This document shows, piece after piece, positions 1 to 10,228 of a stretch of DNA of 64,000 nucleotides (its first letter is position 1; every line of letters starts with the position of its first letter). The position numbers and the translations under genes are program-made. Under the pieces are notes generated by a model. That model ran no database searches. It was not told where the DNA came from and saw nothing but the letters and a program-made list of their open reading frames with translations. Source of the DNA: Auriscalpium vulgare (lineage: Eukaryota > Basidiomycota > Agaricomycetes > Russulales > Auriscalpiaceae). The DNA is taken from contig JAHBBC010000004.1 of NCBI GenBank assembly GCA_019915015.1, forward strand, positions 1,550,001-1,614,000, written 5' to 3'.

Positions 1-822
1 GAAGAAGCCTTTGCGCTCACCGAGGCCAGTAATCCCGTGTACAGTCTTCAGCGCCCGAGTGCCGCCCCTGCGGCCCCCGCGGTTCTTTTGCTCCCATATT
101 TCGGCCAGGGAAAGCTGTCAGTCAAGCGCCTGGCGTGTATGACTTGTGAAGTTTGGAATTGTCGTCTCCGGCGGAAGATAGTGACGGAGCAGGACGGACT
201 CGAGGCGCGCTGGCATAGTGACAGCTATGACTAAGCCTCGGCGCATCAAGCGCCGTACCGAACTTTGTCTCCAACTTCCACTTGCTGTTATTTTTCATGA
301 TTTTCTCGCCATTCTGGACAACTGAACCTAACCACAAGGCTTTGTGGAATCTCTGGCACGCTGTATGCTTATGCCATCTGCGCTGAATACTGCTCATCTG
401 CGTACACCGCCTCCGGCGCTTCATCCTATCTATAGATCGGTCCTAGCCCGCCCACTCCATTGCCCTGCATCGCCATATATTTATCAGTCGACAGTGGACG
501 CCGGAATATTTGCGCTGGTCTATGCCCATTTGATGAGCAAACGCAGAGGCGCTGTCGGCACAGGCGGCATCGTCGGTGCACACGACCACGCGCTCAGGAG
601 AAGTAGTGCTCATGATCTTTGCCTTTGCTTCCATGTTGCTGGGCGTAATTCTATCCCTTCGGATGTCCAGGGGACTCTCACAGTTATTGCTCCCTACGAC
701 CGGCCCGGCTGCGTTATCATAGTTGAATGCCGCCGCTGTTGATATTGACACTTGTCCGCCGTTCGGTATATATCAAGGGTAAAGGGTAAGTTTCTGCTTC
801 TTCTTCATCTTCTCAACGACTC
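1..822. other. Intergenic, no gene recognised; TATA box of the first O-methyltransferase
   Basis: Only short open frames without family resemblance are present on either strand. A TATATAT stretch at 767-773, about 50 bases before the ATG at 823, is a plausible core promoter for the downstream methyltransferase gene. Confidence 0.5.
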
Positions 823-2631
823 ATGGCAAAGGACAGTCCACTTCTCGCGCTGGCTGCCATCATATCTTCTGGTGCGCGCACTCTTGAAGACGCTTATGCG
901 CAGCAAGGACACACGTTTCCGTCCCTCAATGAACCTTTCCGTCCGGGCCCACTCGACGGCGACATGGCGCTTGCCGACACTACACGCTTGATCGTCGCCG
1001 CAGCGCACCAGATCATTGCCACTGTGCGAGCGCCGCTCGACACCTTCCAGGAATACGCCCCCGCTATGTACTTGACGTCATCGCTCGGCTTTGTCGACCA
1101 GACAGACATCGCCGATGTTCTCAAGGAGGCGCCGCATGTAATCGTCGAACCCTGCTTTGCGTTTGCTACCGGCACTGACGATAGACTCGCAGGGCTTGCA
1201 CGTGAACGACATCGGTAAGAAGATCAACGTCGAGCCGGTCAAGATAGGCACGTTTCACGTGGACAGAGTACAGCTCGGCGCTTATACTCCGACGTCTGTA
1301 GGTCGCATCCTTCGGTATCTAGCATCTCGCCATGTGTTCAGAGAAGTCGCTCCGAATATCTTCGCCAACAACCGCCTGTCCTCGTTCCTTGTCAAAACGC
1401 TCCCTTTCGAGGAGCTCAAATCCAAGTGGGTTCATTACGCGGTGTGAAGCGTGCGCTGTTGGGGAGATTTTCTCCAGGCCCACGGACAAGTACGAAGGAT
1501 CGCCAGCCGCAGCATTCGTGGGCCACATGTAGTACCGGGGTGCATCATTGTCTCTCTTCACTGATTCTTTTCCAGGTCCGACGAAGCTTTCAAGAGCGCG
1601 GAGTTTTTGCCCTCTCAGCTCTTGAACGATACACAGGGCTATGAAACCGCCTTCAACCAGGCCTACAAGACAGAGCAGACGTTATATTATTGGTACAATG
1701 CACCGGATAATCAATGGTGCGGAAGTCGATTCGCCGCCCTCATGAAAGGTGCTGGCGATGGCTACCCTTCTAGTAATTTTATCAACGGTATGCTCTCAAT
1801 GGCACTGAAGACGCCATGTCACCTGCTCACAGTATGAGCTCATAGGCTACGACTGGAAGTCATTGGATGAAGGCAGCGTCGTCGTGGACGTTGGAGGGAG
1901 CCTCGGAGGACTAACGCTGGTCCTTGCGAGGCAGTTTCCCCACCTGAAATACGTCGTTCAGGATTTGGCGCCTATCATCGTCGATGCCGGAAAGGTATTT
2001 GATACACAACGCATGCTATTTTTCGCTAACGCAGCAACCTCTGGACTCTTGTTAGTTCTGGGCCGACAAGGCACCTGAACTTATTTCCAGTGGCCAGGTA
2101 ACCCTGCAAGGTATACTCCTCTCCATACCTCGCCCGTCGAGCCCTTTCTAAATAGCCTTTCACATCTCAGTCCAAGACTTCTTTCAGCCGCAGGCCGTCA
2201 AAGAGGCCAGCGTGTACTGCATGCGCTTCATCCTCCATAACTGGCCCGACCCGATTTGTGAGAAAATTCTCCGCCACCTCCGCGCCGCCGCCAGCCCACA
2301 GAGCAAGGTCGTCGTATTCGACGGCCTCATGCCGCTCGCTTGCCCCGACGATTCCGATGGCGCCTTGCCGCCGCCCCCGTTTCCTTTGCTTGCTAATCTC
2401 GGGCTCCCCGTCGGTGGCCTCCTGACCTGGCTGGACCTCCATGTGAGTCGCCAGGCTGTGTGCGGCCCCAGAAACTGTAAATGACGGAACGGATGCGTGC
2501 AGATGCTCGCCACGTTGAACGGGCAAGAGCGGACGTTCTCGGAGTTTGTGGAGCTCGGAGCGCGCACGGGGTGGAAGTTCGAGGGTGTAAAGCAGGGTAA
2601 AATGGCGGCAATTGTTTTCTCGGCAGCGTAA
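823..2631 (+). CDS. SAM-dependent O-methyltransferase, plant COMT-like (paralogue 1)
   Basis: Predicted to transfer a methyl group from S-adenosylmethionine to a hydroxyl of a small, probably aromatic, metabolite in the cytosol. Nine exons close in frame to 453 aa: 823-1137, 1193-1247, 1302-1425, 1478-1528, 1576-1787, 1846-1994, 2056-2110, 2171-2442, 2503-2631. The N-terminal third is the winged-helix dimerisation part (LHVNDIGKKI, then HVFREVAPNIFANNR). The SAM-binding glycine loop reads VVVDVGGSLGG. The catalytic-base segment reads LHNWPD, where the two paralogues in this window have LHDWPD. The end is ELGARTGWKFEGVK. The third exon is reached only by a GC donor (GCACGT at 1248), at the position where the paralogues have GT. 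The substrate cannot be read from the sequence. Family call is firm, exon edges good. Confidence 0.88.
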
Positions 2632-3547
2632 AGCCAGTCAGCTCATGATTGCAATGTATGTCCTGTATTCGTATGTCTTGGCTCGGTCGCCCAAGAGGAT
2701 CGGCGTGATTGAGCCTCGAGAAGAAAAAACAATCTAACCTTGGACCTGATTGCCGTTGCGCACAGAACTTCGTCTCAGGCATTTCCGATTCACGTGGGCA
2801 AGTAAATAGGGAGCCAGTTCGTTGATAGAATGGCAGGCCTAACGTGACCCAATGCGCTGCAGAACAAATGCCATGGATGTTGCTCCGTCGATGTCTGCTC
2901 GGCACTGGCCCTTCAAATGCATGTCATTACTCTGGCACTCAACTGGCCATGCCAGTCGCGATGTGGAGTAGCCGGTGGATGCGCAGTACTGTGCTGATTG
3001 TTCCCCGACGTCGTCAGCTAGAAGCGCGCTAAGAACGGCGTGCTGACGCAGTGGCGAGCGCAACAGGAACCAGACAGTGACCAAAGCGACCGCGGACGTC
3101 ACGGTCGCCGTCGCTCACCCCGCGAGCAGATCGCGTTACACGCCCAATGGGCAGATGGGCAGGAAATGACTGGACAACCATCAAATCAGCAAACGAAGTA
3201 AGGCTTAGGGAGGATCATGTCCGTGCTGAGCTTCGACAATACTATCGCAGTTGTGGCGTGCCGTATCGGCGACATGATGCTCCGCAACTCCGACACTCCG
3301 ACAGTCAGCCACGCCACAAATAATCAAATTATTTCGACACCAGAGCCTCTCCCTGCGATATAGAGCATAAGAGGACCAGCGCATTTGAGATCCACATACA
3401 GTCCGCAAGAAAATTGTGACGGCGTATGTGGCACACAGCGACTCAGGCAATTTGGACCTTCCCAGTCTGAGTCTAACACGCGAGCCACACCAGACTTACA
3501 GGATGTCTCCCACGTTTATGTACTACTCGTCCAGCCATCATCTCTTC
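2632..3547. other. Intergenic, no gene recognised
   Basis: Short open frames on both strands have no recognisable domain. Nothing resembling an RNA gene was seen. The stretch ends where the repeated upstream module of the 4221 gene begins. Confidence 0.4.
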
Positions 3548-4170
3548 CATCACTTGCAATTAGTCTCCGTTGCCGACTTTTCGCGGACTTGGAGGACGGT
3601 CATTCCACCATACTCTACTTTCTGCGACTCTATTCGTGCCGACAGAGGCTCAGCGACGCGTGGTCGCTCGCAGTTCTGCAGAGTTCTGCAGAGCCTCCGC
3701 TCCATGTGCTTAGCGGCCATGTCTCCATTCCATGCTTAGCGGACATGTCTCCATCAAACCAACCTCGAGTCGCCCTCCGATTTCCAACGCCCTTTACTGC
3801 CATCACACTCTCTCATCACTTGCAATCTACTTTATATTCCTGACGCCATCCTTGCCGACAGAAGCTGGCACAACATCAGCAATGCGTGATCGCTCGCTGC
3901 TCTGGAGAGCATCCATGCTTAGCGGACATGTCTCCAAGCCAACTTCGAGTCGCCCTCCGATTTTCTGGGACTGTTTGCACCGCCCACTGCTGTCGCTGCA
4001 CCACGGCTAGTCGTCCGGCCACCTCGGACGCACGTCTTTTCCATCACTTGCAATATATCACTCGAATTTATTCGTGCCAACAGAAGGCACAACATCGGCG
4101 ACGCGTTATCGCTCGTCGTTGTGAAGAGCTCTCCACCTATGGTATAAATACTAGCGGACAGAGGTTGAAC
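3548..4170 (+). repeat. Three diverged direct copies of an upstream (promoter) module
   Basis: The same order of short blocks occurs three times: a CATCACTTGCAAT block (about 3549, 3814, 4041), a TGCCGACAGA-type block followed by GCGACGCGT/GCAATGCGT and a second cgctcg block (about 3636, 3857, 4074), then CTTAGCGGACATGTCTCCA with CGAGTCGCCCTCCGATTT (about 3709-3785 with the first half doubled, and 3917-3963). The third copy is shortened and ends in CTAGCGGACAG just after the TATA box at 4143. Spacing between copies is roughly 220-265 bases. The array lies directly upstream of the secreted repeat-protein gene, so it is read here as a multiplied promoter region; that role is inference. Confidence 0.65.
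4143..4150 (+). promoter_or_regulatory. TATA box of the repeat-peptide precursor gene
   Basis: TATAAATA lies 71 bases before the ATG at 4221, a normal distance for a basidiomycete core promoter. A CT-rich stretch follows between the box and the ATG. Confidence 0.6.
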
Positions 4171-4220
4171 TCCTCAGAGTCATCACTCGTATCTTCCTTC
4201 GTATCTCCTCCCTACCATCC

Positions 4221-4859
4221 ATGATTTCTTTCACCCGACTTCTCGTGGCCTTCGCTGCCATCACTGCCGTCGCTGCTGCTGCTTCGCCTGTGCAGCAGCG
4301 CGCCGCGGATGGCATCACCTTCCCAGAGAAGCCATCGAAGTATGTGACCGCCCGAGTACGCAGACCAGCCCTCATTACGCCTGCACTTAGGTCCACGTCG
4401 GTAGAAGAGACCCGCCGCCAGACCAAGGTCGTGTTCCCAGCAAAGCCTGATAAGTATGTGACTACCCTAGTCCGCAGACTAGTACTCAATGCGCCTGCAC
4501 CTAGGTCCTCGTCGGTAGAAGAGACCCGCCGCCAGACCAAGGTTGTGTTCCCAGCAAAGCCTGATAAGTATGTGACTACCCGAGTCCGCAGACTAGTACT
4601 CAATGCGCCTGCACTTAGGTCCTCGTCGGTAGAAGAGACCCGCCGCCAGACCAAGGTCGTGTTCCCAGCAAAGCCTGATAAGTATGTGACTACCCGAGTC
4701 CGCAGACTAGTACTCAATGCGCCTGCACTTAGGTCCTCGTCGGTAGAAGAGACCCGCCGCCAGACCAAGGTCGTGTTCCCAGCAAAGCCTGATAAGTATG
4801 TGACTACCCGAGTCCGCAGACTACCACTCATTTTGCCTGCATTTAGGTCCGAGATGTAG
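4221..4859 (+). CDS. Secreted tandem-repeat protein, candidate Kex2-processed peptide precursor
   Basis: Single exon, 212 aa, function unknown. Residues 1-21 form a signal peptide (MISFTRLLVAFAAITAVAAA, then SP). From residue 30 on the protein is built of 38-residue units; the DNA repeat is exactly 114 bases, with unit starts at 4401, 4515, 4629 and 4743, preceded by one diverged unit. Each unit carries two RR pairs. The nine pairs end at residues 48, 66, 86, 104, 124, 142, 162, 180 and 200, strictly alternating 18 and 20 apart. Cleavage after RR would release four 20-residue peptides starting QTKVVFPAKPDKY and four 18-residue peptides mostly starting LVLNAPA. No Cys is present. This is the layout of fungal KEP precursors (ustiloxin-type RiPPs, repellent-like peptides, pheromone-like factors). 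No UstYa-type (DUF3328) enzyme was seen nearby, so a surface or signalling peptide is equally possible. Confidence 0.75.
   Translation: MISFTRLLVAFAAITAVAAAASPVQQRAADGITFPEKPSKYVTARVRRPALITPALRSTSVEETRRQTKVVFPAKPDKYVTTLVRRLVLNAPAPRSSSVEETRRQTKVVFPAKPDKYVTTRVRRLVLNAPALRSSSVEETRRQTKVVFPAKPDKYVTTRVRRLVLNAPALRSSSVEETRRQTKVVFPAKPDKYVTTRVRRLPLILPAFRSEM
4401..4859 (+). repeat. 114-bp tandem repeat inside the precursor gene
   Basis: Units start at 4401, 4515, 4629 and 4743, each at GTAGAAGAGACCCGCCGCCA. They differ at only a few bases (for example CTA versus CGA near 4470 and 4584, GTT versus GTC near 4543). The last unit is cut off after its first 29 codons and diverges. Such high identity points to recent unit duplication or gene conversion. 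Confidence 0.9.
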
Positions 4860-5718
4860 AAGACTTATGCCGCTAAGAGAAGGGCGAAATTCACCAGGGC
4901 GTTCACTGAGATATATAATTTGCCGCAGTGCCAGTCGTAACCCAACAATCGACGTCCTCGGCGACGAAATTTGTAGTAATTAAAGATTTCCATCAATTCA
5001 CTGTGTTCCTATTTAAACCTTCCCGAGCGACTTTCACCGTCTATACGTATTTTAAGAGACTAGTTCTGCCGGAGCCAAAAAACGCGTCGACGGCAAGTTC
5101 ATACCTGTCTCTGGCTCATCGCGCAGATGTCACTCAACTCACATCGTACTCCCGCAACCCCGGCCAATGGTTGACTCGGAGGCGCTGTTGCACGTCCCCC
5201 TTCGGACTCGCACGACCGACCGCCATGCACCTGGTCGAAGGCTCTCAAGCTGTGCGCAGGCTCCTAAGATATGCGTACAGTCCTGCACCCCATCTTCGGT
5301 GCTCTCCAGGGAAGCGTGATGCTGCCATGGCCAGCCTTGAGCTCGTATGTAGCCAGGAAGCACGGCTCGGACGTCTTCCTGGGTTTTCAGCTGTAGCGTC
5401 ATCCTTATGTCGTTTGTTCGCGGTGTAATTGAGTTGACAATGAATACATCCAGGTGAGCGCCAAGCGATAGTGACCGCAGAAGCTTTAGTTGCGGAAAGA
5501 CGCCCAGATTTGCGCGCAGTGCATGCGTTGCAACCACCGTCGAAGACGACAGTCTGGGTGCGCGTCGTGGCACTAAACATCAGCCTTCTCATAAGAACAC
5601 AACTCTTGTCCATCTCGCAAGCAGAATTCACATTACATTCCTTCATTAATGACTTGCGGGGCCCAGTCTTCGTAGGTCAAAAAAGGCGAATCATCTACTA
5701 GTAGGCATAGCAGATGCC
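4860..5718. other. Intergenic, no gene recognised
   Basis: Open frames up to 166 codons occur on both strands (4928-5428 plus, 5139-5573 minus), but none shows a domain, coherent exon structure or promoter. The minus-strand frame has a faint leucine-rich look near 5430-5510, which is too weak to call. Confidence 0.35.
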
Positions 5719-6775
5719 CTAGGCAGCTTCTGGGACCTTCGTCGCGAATGTCCACGCGGGCCAGTCCCCCCATGGCGACGGCATGATCTTGTGGCCCTTC
5801 ACCTCGAGCCCGATCTTCTCATAGATAGTCACCTGCGGCAGAAGATCAGCCTCGCGCTCAACTAAAAGAGCCTGTATATGACTAGGGCTGGACTCACGTT
5901 GACGATGTTCGTTGTGGCGAGCGCCACGGGGACGCCGAGTGCCTTCGCCTGTTGTACGCGCGCGTCACGTCAGAGTTCTGCGAGCGGACGAGCGGGCGCC
6001 GCACCTTCGCAAATGCGAGCTGGAACGTCGCCTTGGCGATGCCCTTGCCTTGGTAGTCCTTGCGGACCATCGCGAAGCTGCACCAGTAGGTGTTCAGCTC
6101 AGTCTGTGCACGCGCGTTAGCGACAAACAGTACTTGGCCGCCGCACCTTACTTACTTCCTTGATCCCCACCGACTCGTCGATGAATGCGGGGATGTCCTT
6201 GCCGAGCTGAGCGCGAGCATCGGTTGGTGTGAAGCGTGACAAAAGTGAAGACTTCACGCACCGTCGTCGCACAGTACGCCTTGCCCTCGTCAGAGAGCTG
6301 GCCCATGAAGTCGTAGAATCCCATTTGACGTTGCTCCTCGCTTGGCAACAGAACGTCAGGATCCACGGAGTCGGGTGCGCGAATCAAGCTACATACGTGG
6401 TGAATATATTCTGCCCGGGGGGCAAAAACAAGGCAAAGCCGACGAGCTCGCCCTTGTCGTCTGTGGCAGCGTACATATCTCCGATCAGGAGGGCAATCGG
6501 CCTGGTCATAGAGCGCGCCATGACTTCAATGAGGCCGATGTTACCTCCGGTCAACGCGATAGAGGAAGGATCTGCACGTATTGGGCTCAGCTCAGTGTAT
6601 CTGGGAAGGAATGGGGACGTACCTGCGGGCAGAAGCACAGCAACCAGGTGCGCAGCCTCATCGGCGAGGGCCTCTAGGATGCGCGCGAATCGGTCAGTCA
6701 GACTCTGCAGCAGAGGACGCGGCACGCACCAGTGGGCTTTTCGACATACTGCACTATCACGTTCGAGGGTGCCAT
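5719..6775 (-). CDS. GNAT-family N-acetyltransferase
   Basis: Predicted acetyl-CoA-dependent N-acetyltransferase of unknown substrate. Eight exons give 221 aa in a closed frame: 6775-6730, 6673-6623, 6571-6397, 6340-6262, 6206-6156, 6103-6005, 5948-5898, 5832-5719. The start MAPSNVIVQYVEKPT was chosen because a 56-nt intron with a CTGAC branch point joins it to EALADEAAHLVAVLLPA; a longer upstream ATG at 6884 requires reading through that intron. The acetyl-CoA loop is visible as MVRKDYQGKGIAKATF, followed by beta strand LGVPVALATTN and the C-terminal VTIYEKIGLEVKGHKI, all typical of the fold. It is unrelated in sequence to the GNAT domain at 54.2-55.2 kb. Neighbours suggest no specific pathway. 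Confidence 0.85.
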
Positions 6776-8201
6776 GTTCTTCAGGTTCAACGACGTGCAG
6801 TGGCTGCGCTGGATTCCGGGGCTTCTCGATGCGGGTGGTTAAGAGGACACGCCGAGAACTCCAGGATTTGGGAAGTATGGGCATGGTCGACTCTCATCAG
6901 ACGAATGGGCGTTGATGTTGAGCGCTATGACCAATGGTGCAGTGAGCGCTCGTGGTCCTCATTGCCTTCCGCGCGCGGCGCAGGAGACACGCCTGGCCGT
7001 ACACCCGAGCACAACAGTGAGCAATTCCCGGCACACGTCCAACACAGTACTCACCTCTAGGGCTAGGCTGGAGTCTGTATGAACGAGGCCGACGCAGGCC
7101 GTCCTGCGCACCACGCACAAACTTCACACTTGCCCACCACATTGCAAGCACGCACATTCACTGGGCCTTCGCTGGTCACTGTCCGAGACAGACACTACGC
7201 TCGCGATCGAGCTCGTGGACAACCAGGACATGAGGATGGCGCAGACCGCGCCGTAGTGGTAGTAGGTCCTCAGTCCTCGTCGTCACGGTCACGTACGCGT
7301 CCAGGTAGTGGCCAAACAGACCCATACATCACAGCCGGGCCGGTCGGGCTCGCCACCCAGCCGCCTGCTTCCGCGACCACGGTATGTACTTGTCGCCGCG
7401 CTACTGCACAGACGAGCTTTGTACATCGGTCTCACCGATGGACGACGTCTTAAGCTGGACGATCTCATACCCATAGCGTGAGTGTGCACTGGCCGCTGTG
7501 TCCCCGCTTGTGGTCTCCAGACACTGACGTCCGTGTCTGTGCAGACCCCGGACAGCATCAGTATTCGCTTTCGCCGTCTTCTCGCTCGCTCAGATCCCCT
7601 TGGTGACACCAACAACAGGCCACCGAATCCTCGCATTAGGCATGCAGGGCCGAGGAGGCGATCTCCGATGAGAGGCAGGGGCAGTACGGGTCGCGTAATG
7701 GTGCGATATAGTACTTACCGATGCTCTCCAATGTTTTACTAACCATTAATCAGCGATACGCTTAATTACGCTGCTGGGAGCCCAGAAGATTGATTCCAAA
7801 GCTCATGCCCAGGCGCACTTACTGTTCGAGCCCAAGCAGTTCTCAACTCGGGCCAACTTCCGAAGATGTACGGTGCGTAGGTCCTTCCTGATTTACGTCG
7901 CCGACTCCGATCACCATTTCCAGGGTAGATAGCTTTCCGATGCACGACAATCGGGGGCGGAAGCTCAACGTTGTAAGTGGCGAGCCTCACGCCGCATATG
8001 CTGTCTCTCCACGGAGTTTCTCGAACAAGGCGGGCTTTCACCGAACAGGCGCAGCCTGCGTCGATCTTGGGCGCTTCTTCCCGCCAAGTCGCTTTGCTGT
8101 CGCCGCGCAGTTGCTTGCCCAAATCCACCGCTTGGGCGCTTCTCACACGCGGCCAGTGCCTCATAAAGCCGTCTCGCGCCTGCGGGGCCCACATACCAAC
8201 G
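6776..8201. other. Intergenic, no gene recognised
   Basis: Scattered open frames only. An open frame upstream of 8202 (from 7977) is in frame with the methyltransferase, but its paralogues start at the equivalent of 8202, so this part is probably 5' leader. No TATA box is obvious near 8202. Confidence 0.35.
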
Positions 8202-9967
8202 ATGTCCACCGACAGCCCACTCCTCGCGCTCGCCGCGCTCATCTCCTCCGGCGCACAGACCCTCAACGACGCGTACGCCAAGCGCGGACTCGCGTTCCCA
8301 TCCCTCGATGCGCCGTTCTCCCCGGGTCCGCTTGACGACGACAAAGCCCTCGCCGACACCGCGCGCCTCGTCGTCGCAGCGGCGAACCAGATCATTGCGA
8401 CCGTGCGCACGCCGATGGAGACCGTGCAAGACTATGCGCCGGCAATGTATCTGTCGTCCGCTCTGCGCTGTGTCGACGAGGTGCACGTTGCGGACGTGCT
8501 GGAGGATGCGCCTCAGGGCATGCACGTCGACGACATCGGTGCGATGGTCGGCGTGGAGGGTGTCAAAATTGGTCCGTCGTTGAGAGCTTTCCTTGTATGC
8601 GCGATGCCGATGCCCGGATGCTCGCAGCGCGCATCCTTCGCTATCTCGCCACGCGCCACGTGTTCAGAGAGGTCTCCCCGAATGTCTTCGCGAACAATCG
8701 CGTATCATCTGTCCTAGTGAAGGCGCACGCTCTCGAGGAGCTTAAATCCAAGTAGGCCTTTTTTTCTCTGTCTTATGGCGTACTCTACTGACCAGCGCAC
8801 CCAGCTCGCTATCCAGATACGAGGGCGCACCAGCTGCCGCGTTCGTAGGCCATCTGTAAGCCACACCATAAATGTTGAGATATAGCAAATTACTGACCTT
8901 CTTCCAGGACCGACGAAGTGTTCAGCAGCGCGAGGCATCTTTCCGCTTACATCCGTGCCAGCGGGGAAGACTATACAGCGCCGTTCAACATGGCGTTCAA
9001 GACACATGACTCGCTCTTCAAGTGGCTTGAGGTGCCAGACAACGACTGGCGTGGGCGACGCCTCACAGCCGTCATGGATTTCTGCGGCAGTCGGTTCCCC
9101 GCGCACGTCTACACAGAAGGTGCGTCCCACGCGCGACTGGCACATCAATTTTCTGACGCAGTAATTTGCAGGCCTGGACTGGAAAGATCTCAAGCCTGAT
9201 AGCGTTGTGGTCGACGTCGGCGGGAACACCGGGAGCGTTACGCTCATTCTGGCGCGGGCGTTTCCGCATCTGAAATATGTCGTCCAGGATCTCAAGTCTG
9301 TCATTGACAACGACGCCCAGAAGGTGAGTATATGCGCACGCCGTATCATACTATTACTTCACTGCTGACGCATACACGTATCTATCTGTACGAATAGTTT
9401 TGGAAGGACCAGGCGCCCGAGCTCGTCGCGAGCGACCAAGTGACCCTTCAAGGTGCGCGGCGCCACCTCACCGTCCTCACGCCAAGATTGTCTGCATAAC
9501 GTCGCACAGTGCAAGATTTCTTCCAGCCACAATCCGTGAAGCAGGCAGCTGTATATTTCCTACGCTTCATACTCCACGACTGGCCCGACTCCGCGAACGA
9601 GAAGATTCTGAAGCACCTCCGCGCCGCCGCGGGCCAGTATACCAAGCTTGTCGCGTTTGACAGCGTCATGCTGCACGCGTGCCCCGACGCCGCGGGCCCG
9701 CCGCCCCCGCCGTTCCCGCTGCTCCCGAACCTCGGGGTGCACGACGGCGACTACGTCACTATGTTTGACCTCCATGTAGGTGGTCGAATGAAGGAACTGC
9801 ACTGCACTGCTTCGAAGCTGACTGGTGGGTGCCGGTAGATGTTGACGATGGTAAATGGGCAGGAGCGCACGTTCACACAGTTCGTGGAGCTCGGCGCGCG
9901 CACAGGGTGGAAATTCGAGGGCGTGACGCCCGGGGTGCTCGCGGCGTTCGTGTTCAGCGCTGCGTAG
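8202..9967 (+). CDS. SAM-dependent O-methyltransferase, plant COMT-like (paralogue 2)
   Basis: Same family and predicted reaction as the genes at 823 and 25210. Eight exons give 452 aa: 8202-8571, 8628-8751, 8805-8855, 8908-9119, 9172-9323, 9398-9452, 9510-9775, 9839-9967. Exon sizes match paralogue 1 almost base for base, except that its first intron is missing: 8202-8571 is 370 nt, exactly the sum of the first two exons (315+55) of the others. The SAM loop reads VVVDVGGNTGS, altered from GGSLGG/GGSLGT, and the catalytic segment LHDWPDSANEKIL is intact. The start at ATG 8202 (MSTDSPLLALAALISSG) matches MAKDSPLLALAAIISSG and MSNDNPLFALAAIISSG. The small exon 8805-8855 begins with Asn instead of the Lys seen at this junction in the others. 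Confidence 0.88.
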
Positions 9968-10228
9968 ACACGATAAAGCACCCGGAGGGTGTCTTGTTGA
10001 CTGCGAGTATGTCTACCGCATGGATTCGGTCAAGGGTATGTACGATAGCTATCGGACGTCTGCTGTCATTCGTCGGTATCAGGATTAATGTTACAGGTCG
10101 CAGACGTGAGTATAAAGAGTTCGGTCTATTGCATTGGAGGCATGCATATGTCGCATGCGGTCCACAGTTGTACAACATCTGTTTATAGTCTTCAGTACAG
10201 TCATCCATCCAATCCGAGAACCTCTCCG

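Noticed and set aside
4151..4831. 226-codon open frame on the minus strand across the repeat gene
   Set aside because: It mirrors the 114-bp units and has no signal peptide or promoter. The plus strand has a signal peptide, a TATA box and regularly placed RR pairs, so the minus frame is a shadow.
6776..6884. Upstream ATG at 6884 for the GNAT gene
   Set aside because: It needs read-through of a 56-nt intron with good donor, branch point and acceptor. The ATG at 6775 gives a continuous, family-like start and keeps the frame.
7977..8201. In-frame extension upstream of the second O-methyltransferase
   Set aside because: Both paralogues start at the position equivalent to 8202, and the extra 75 residues have no family counterpart.
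4221..9967. Borosin-type or UstYa-dependent RiPP cluster around the repeat gene
   Set aside because: The methyltransferases are O-methyltransferases of the plant COMT type, not the N-methyltransferase fused to its peptide as in borosins, and no UstYa/DUF3328 gene was seen. The RiPP link is therefore kept only as a possibility.
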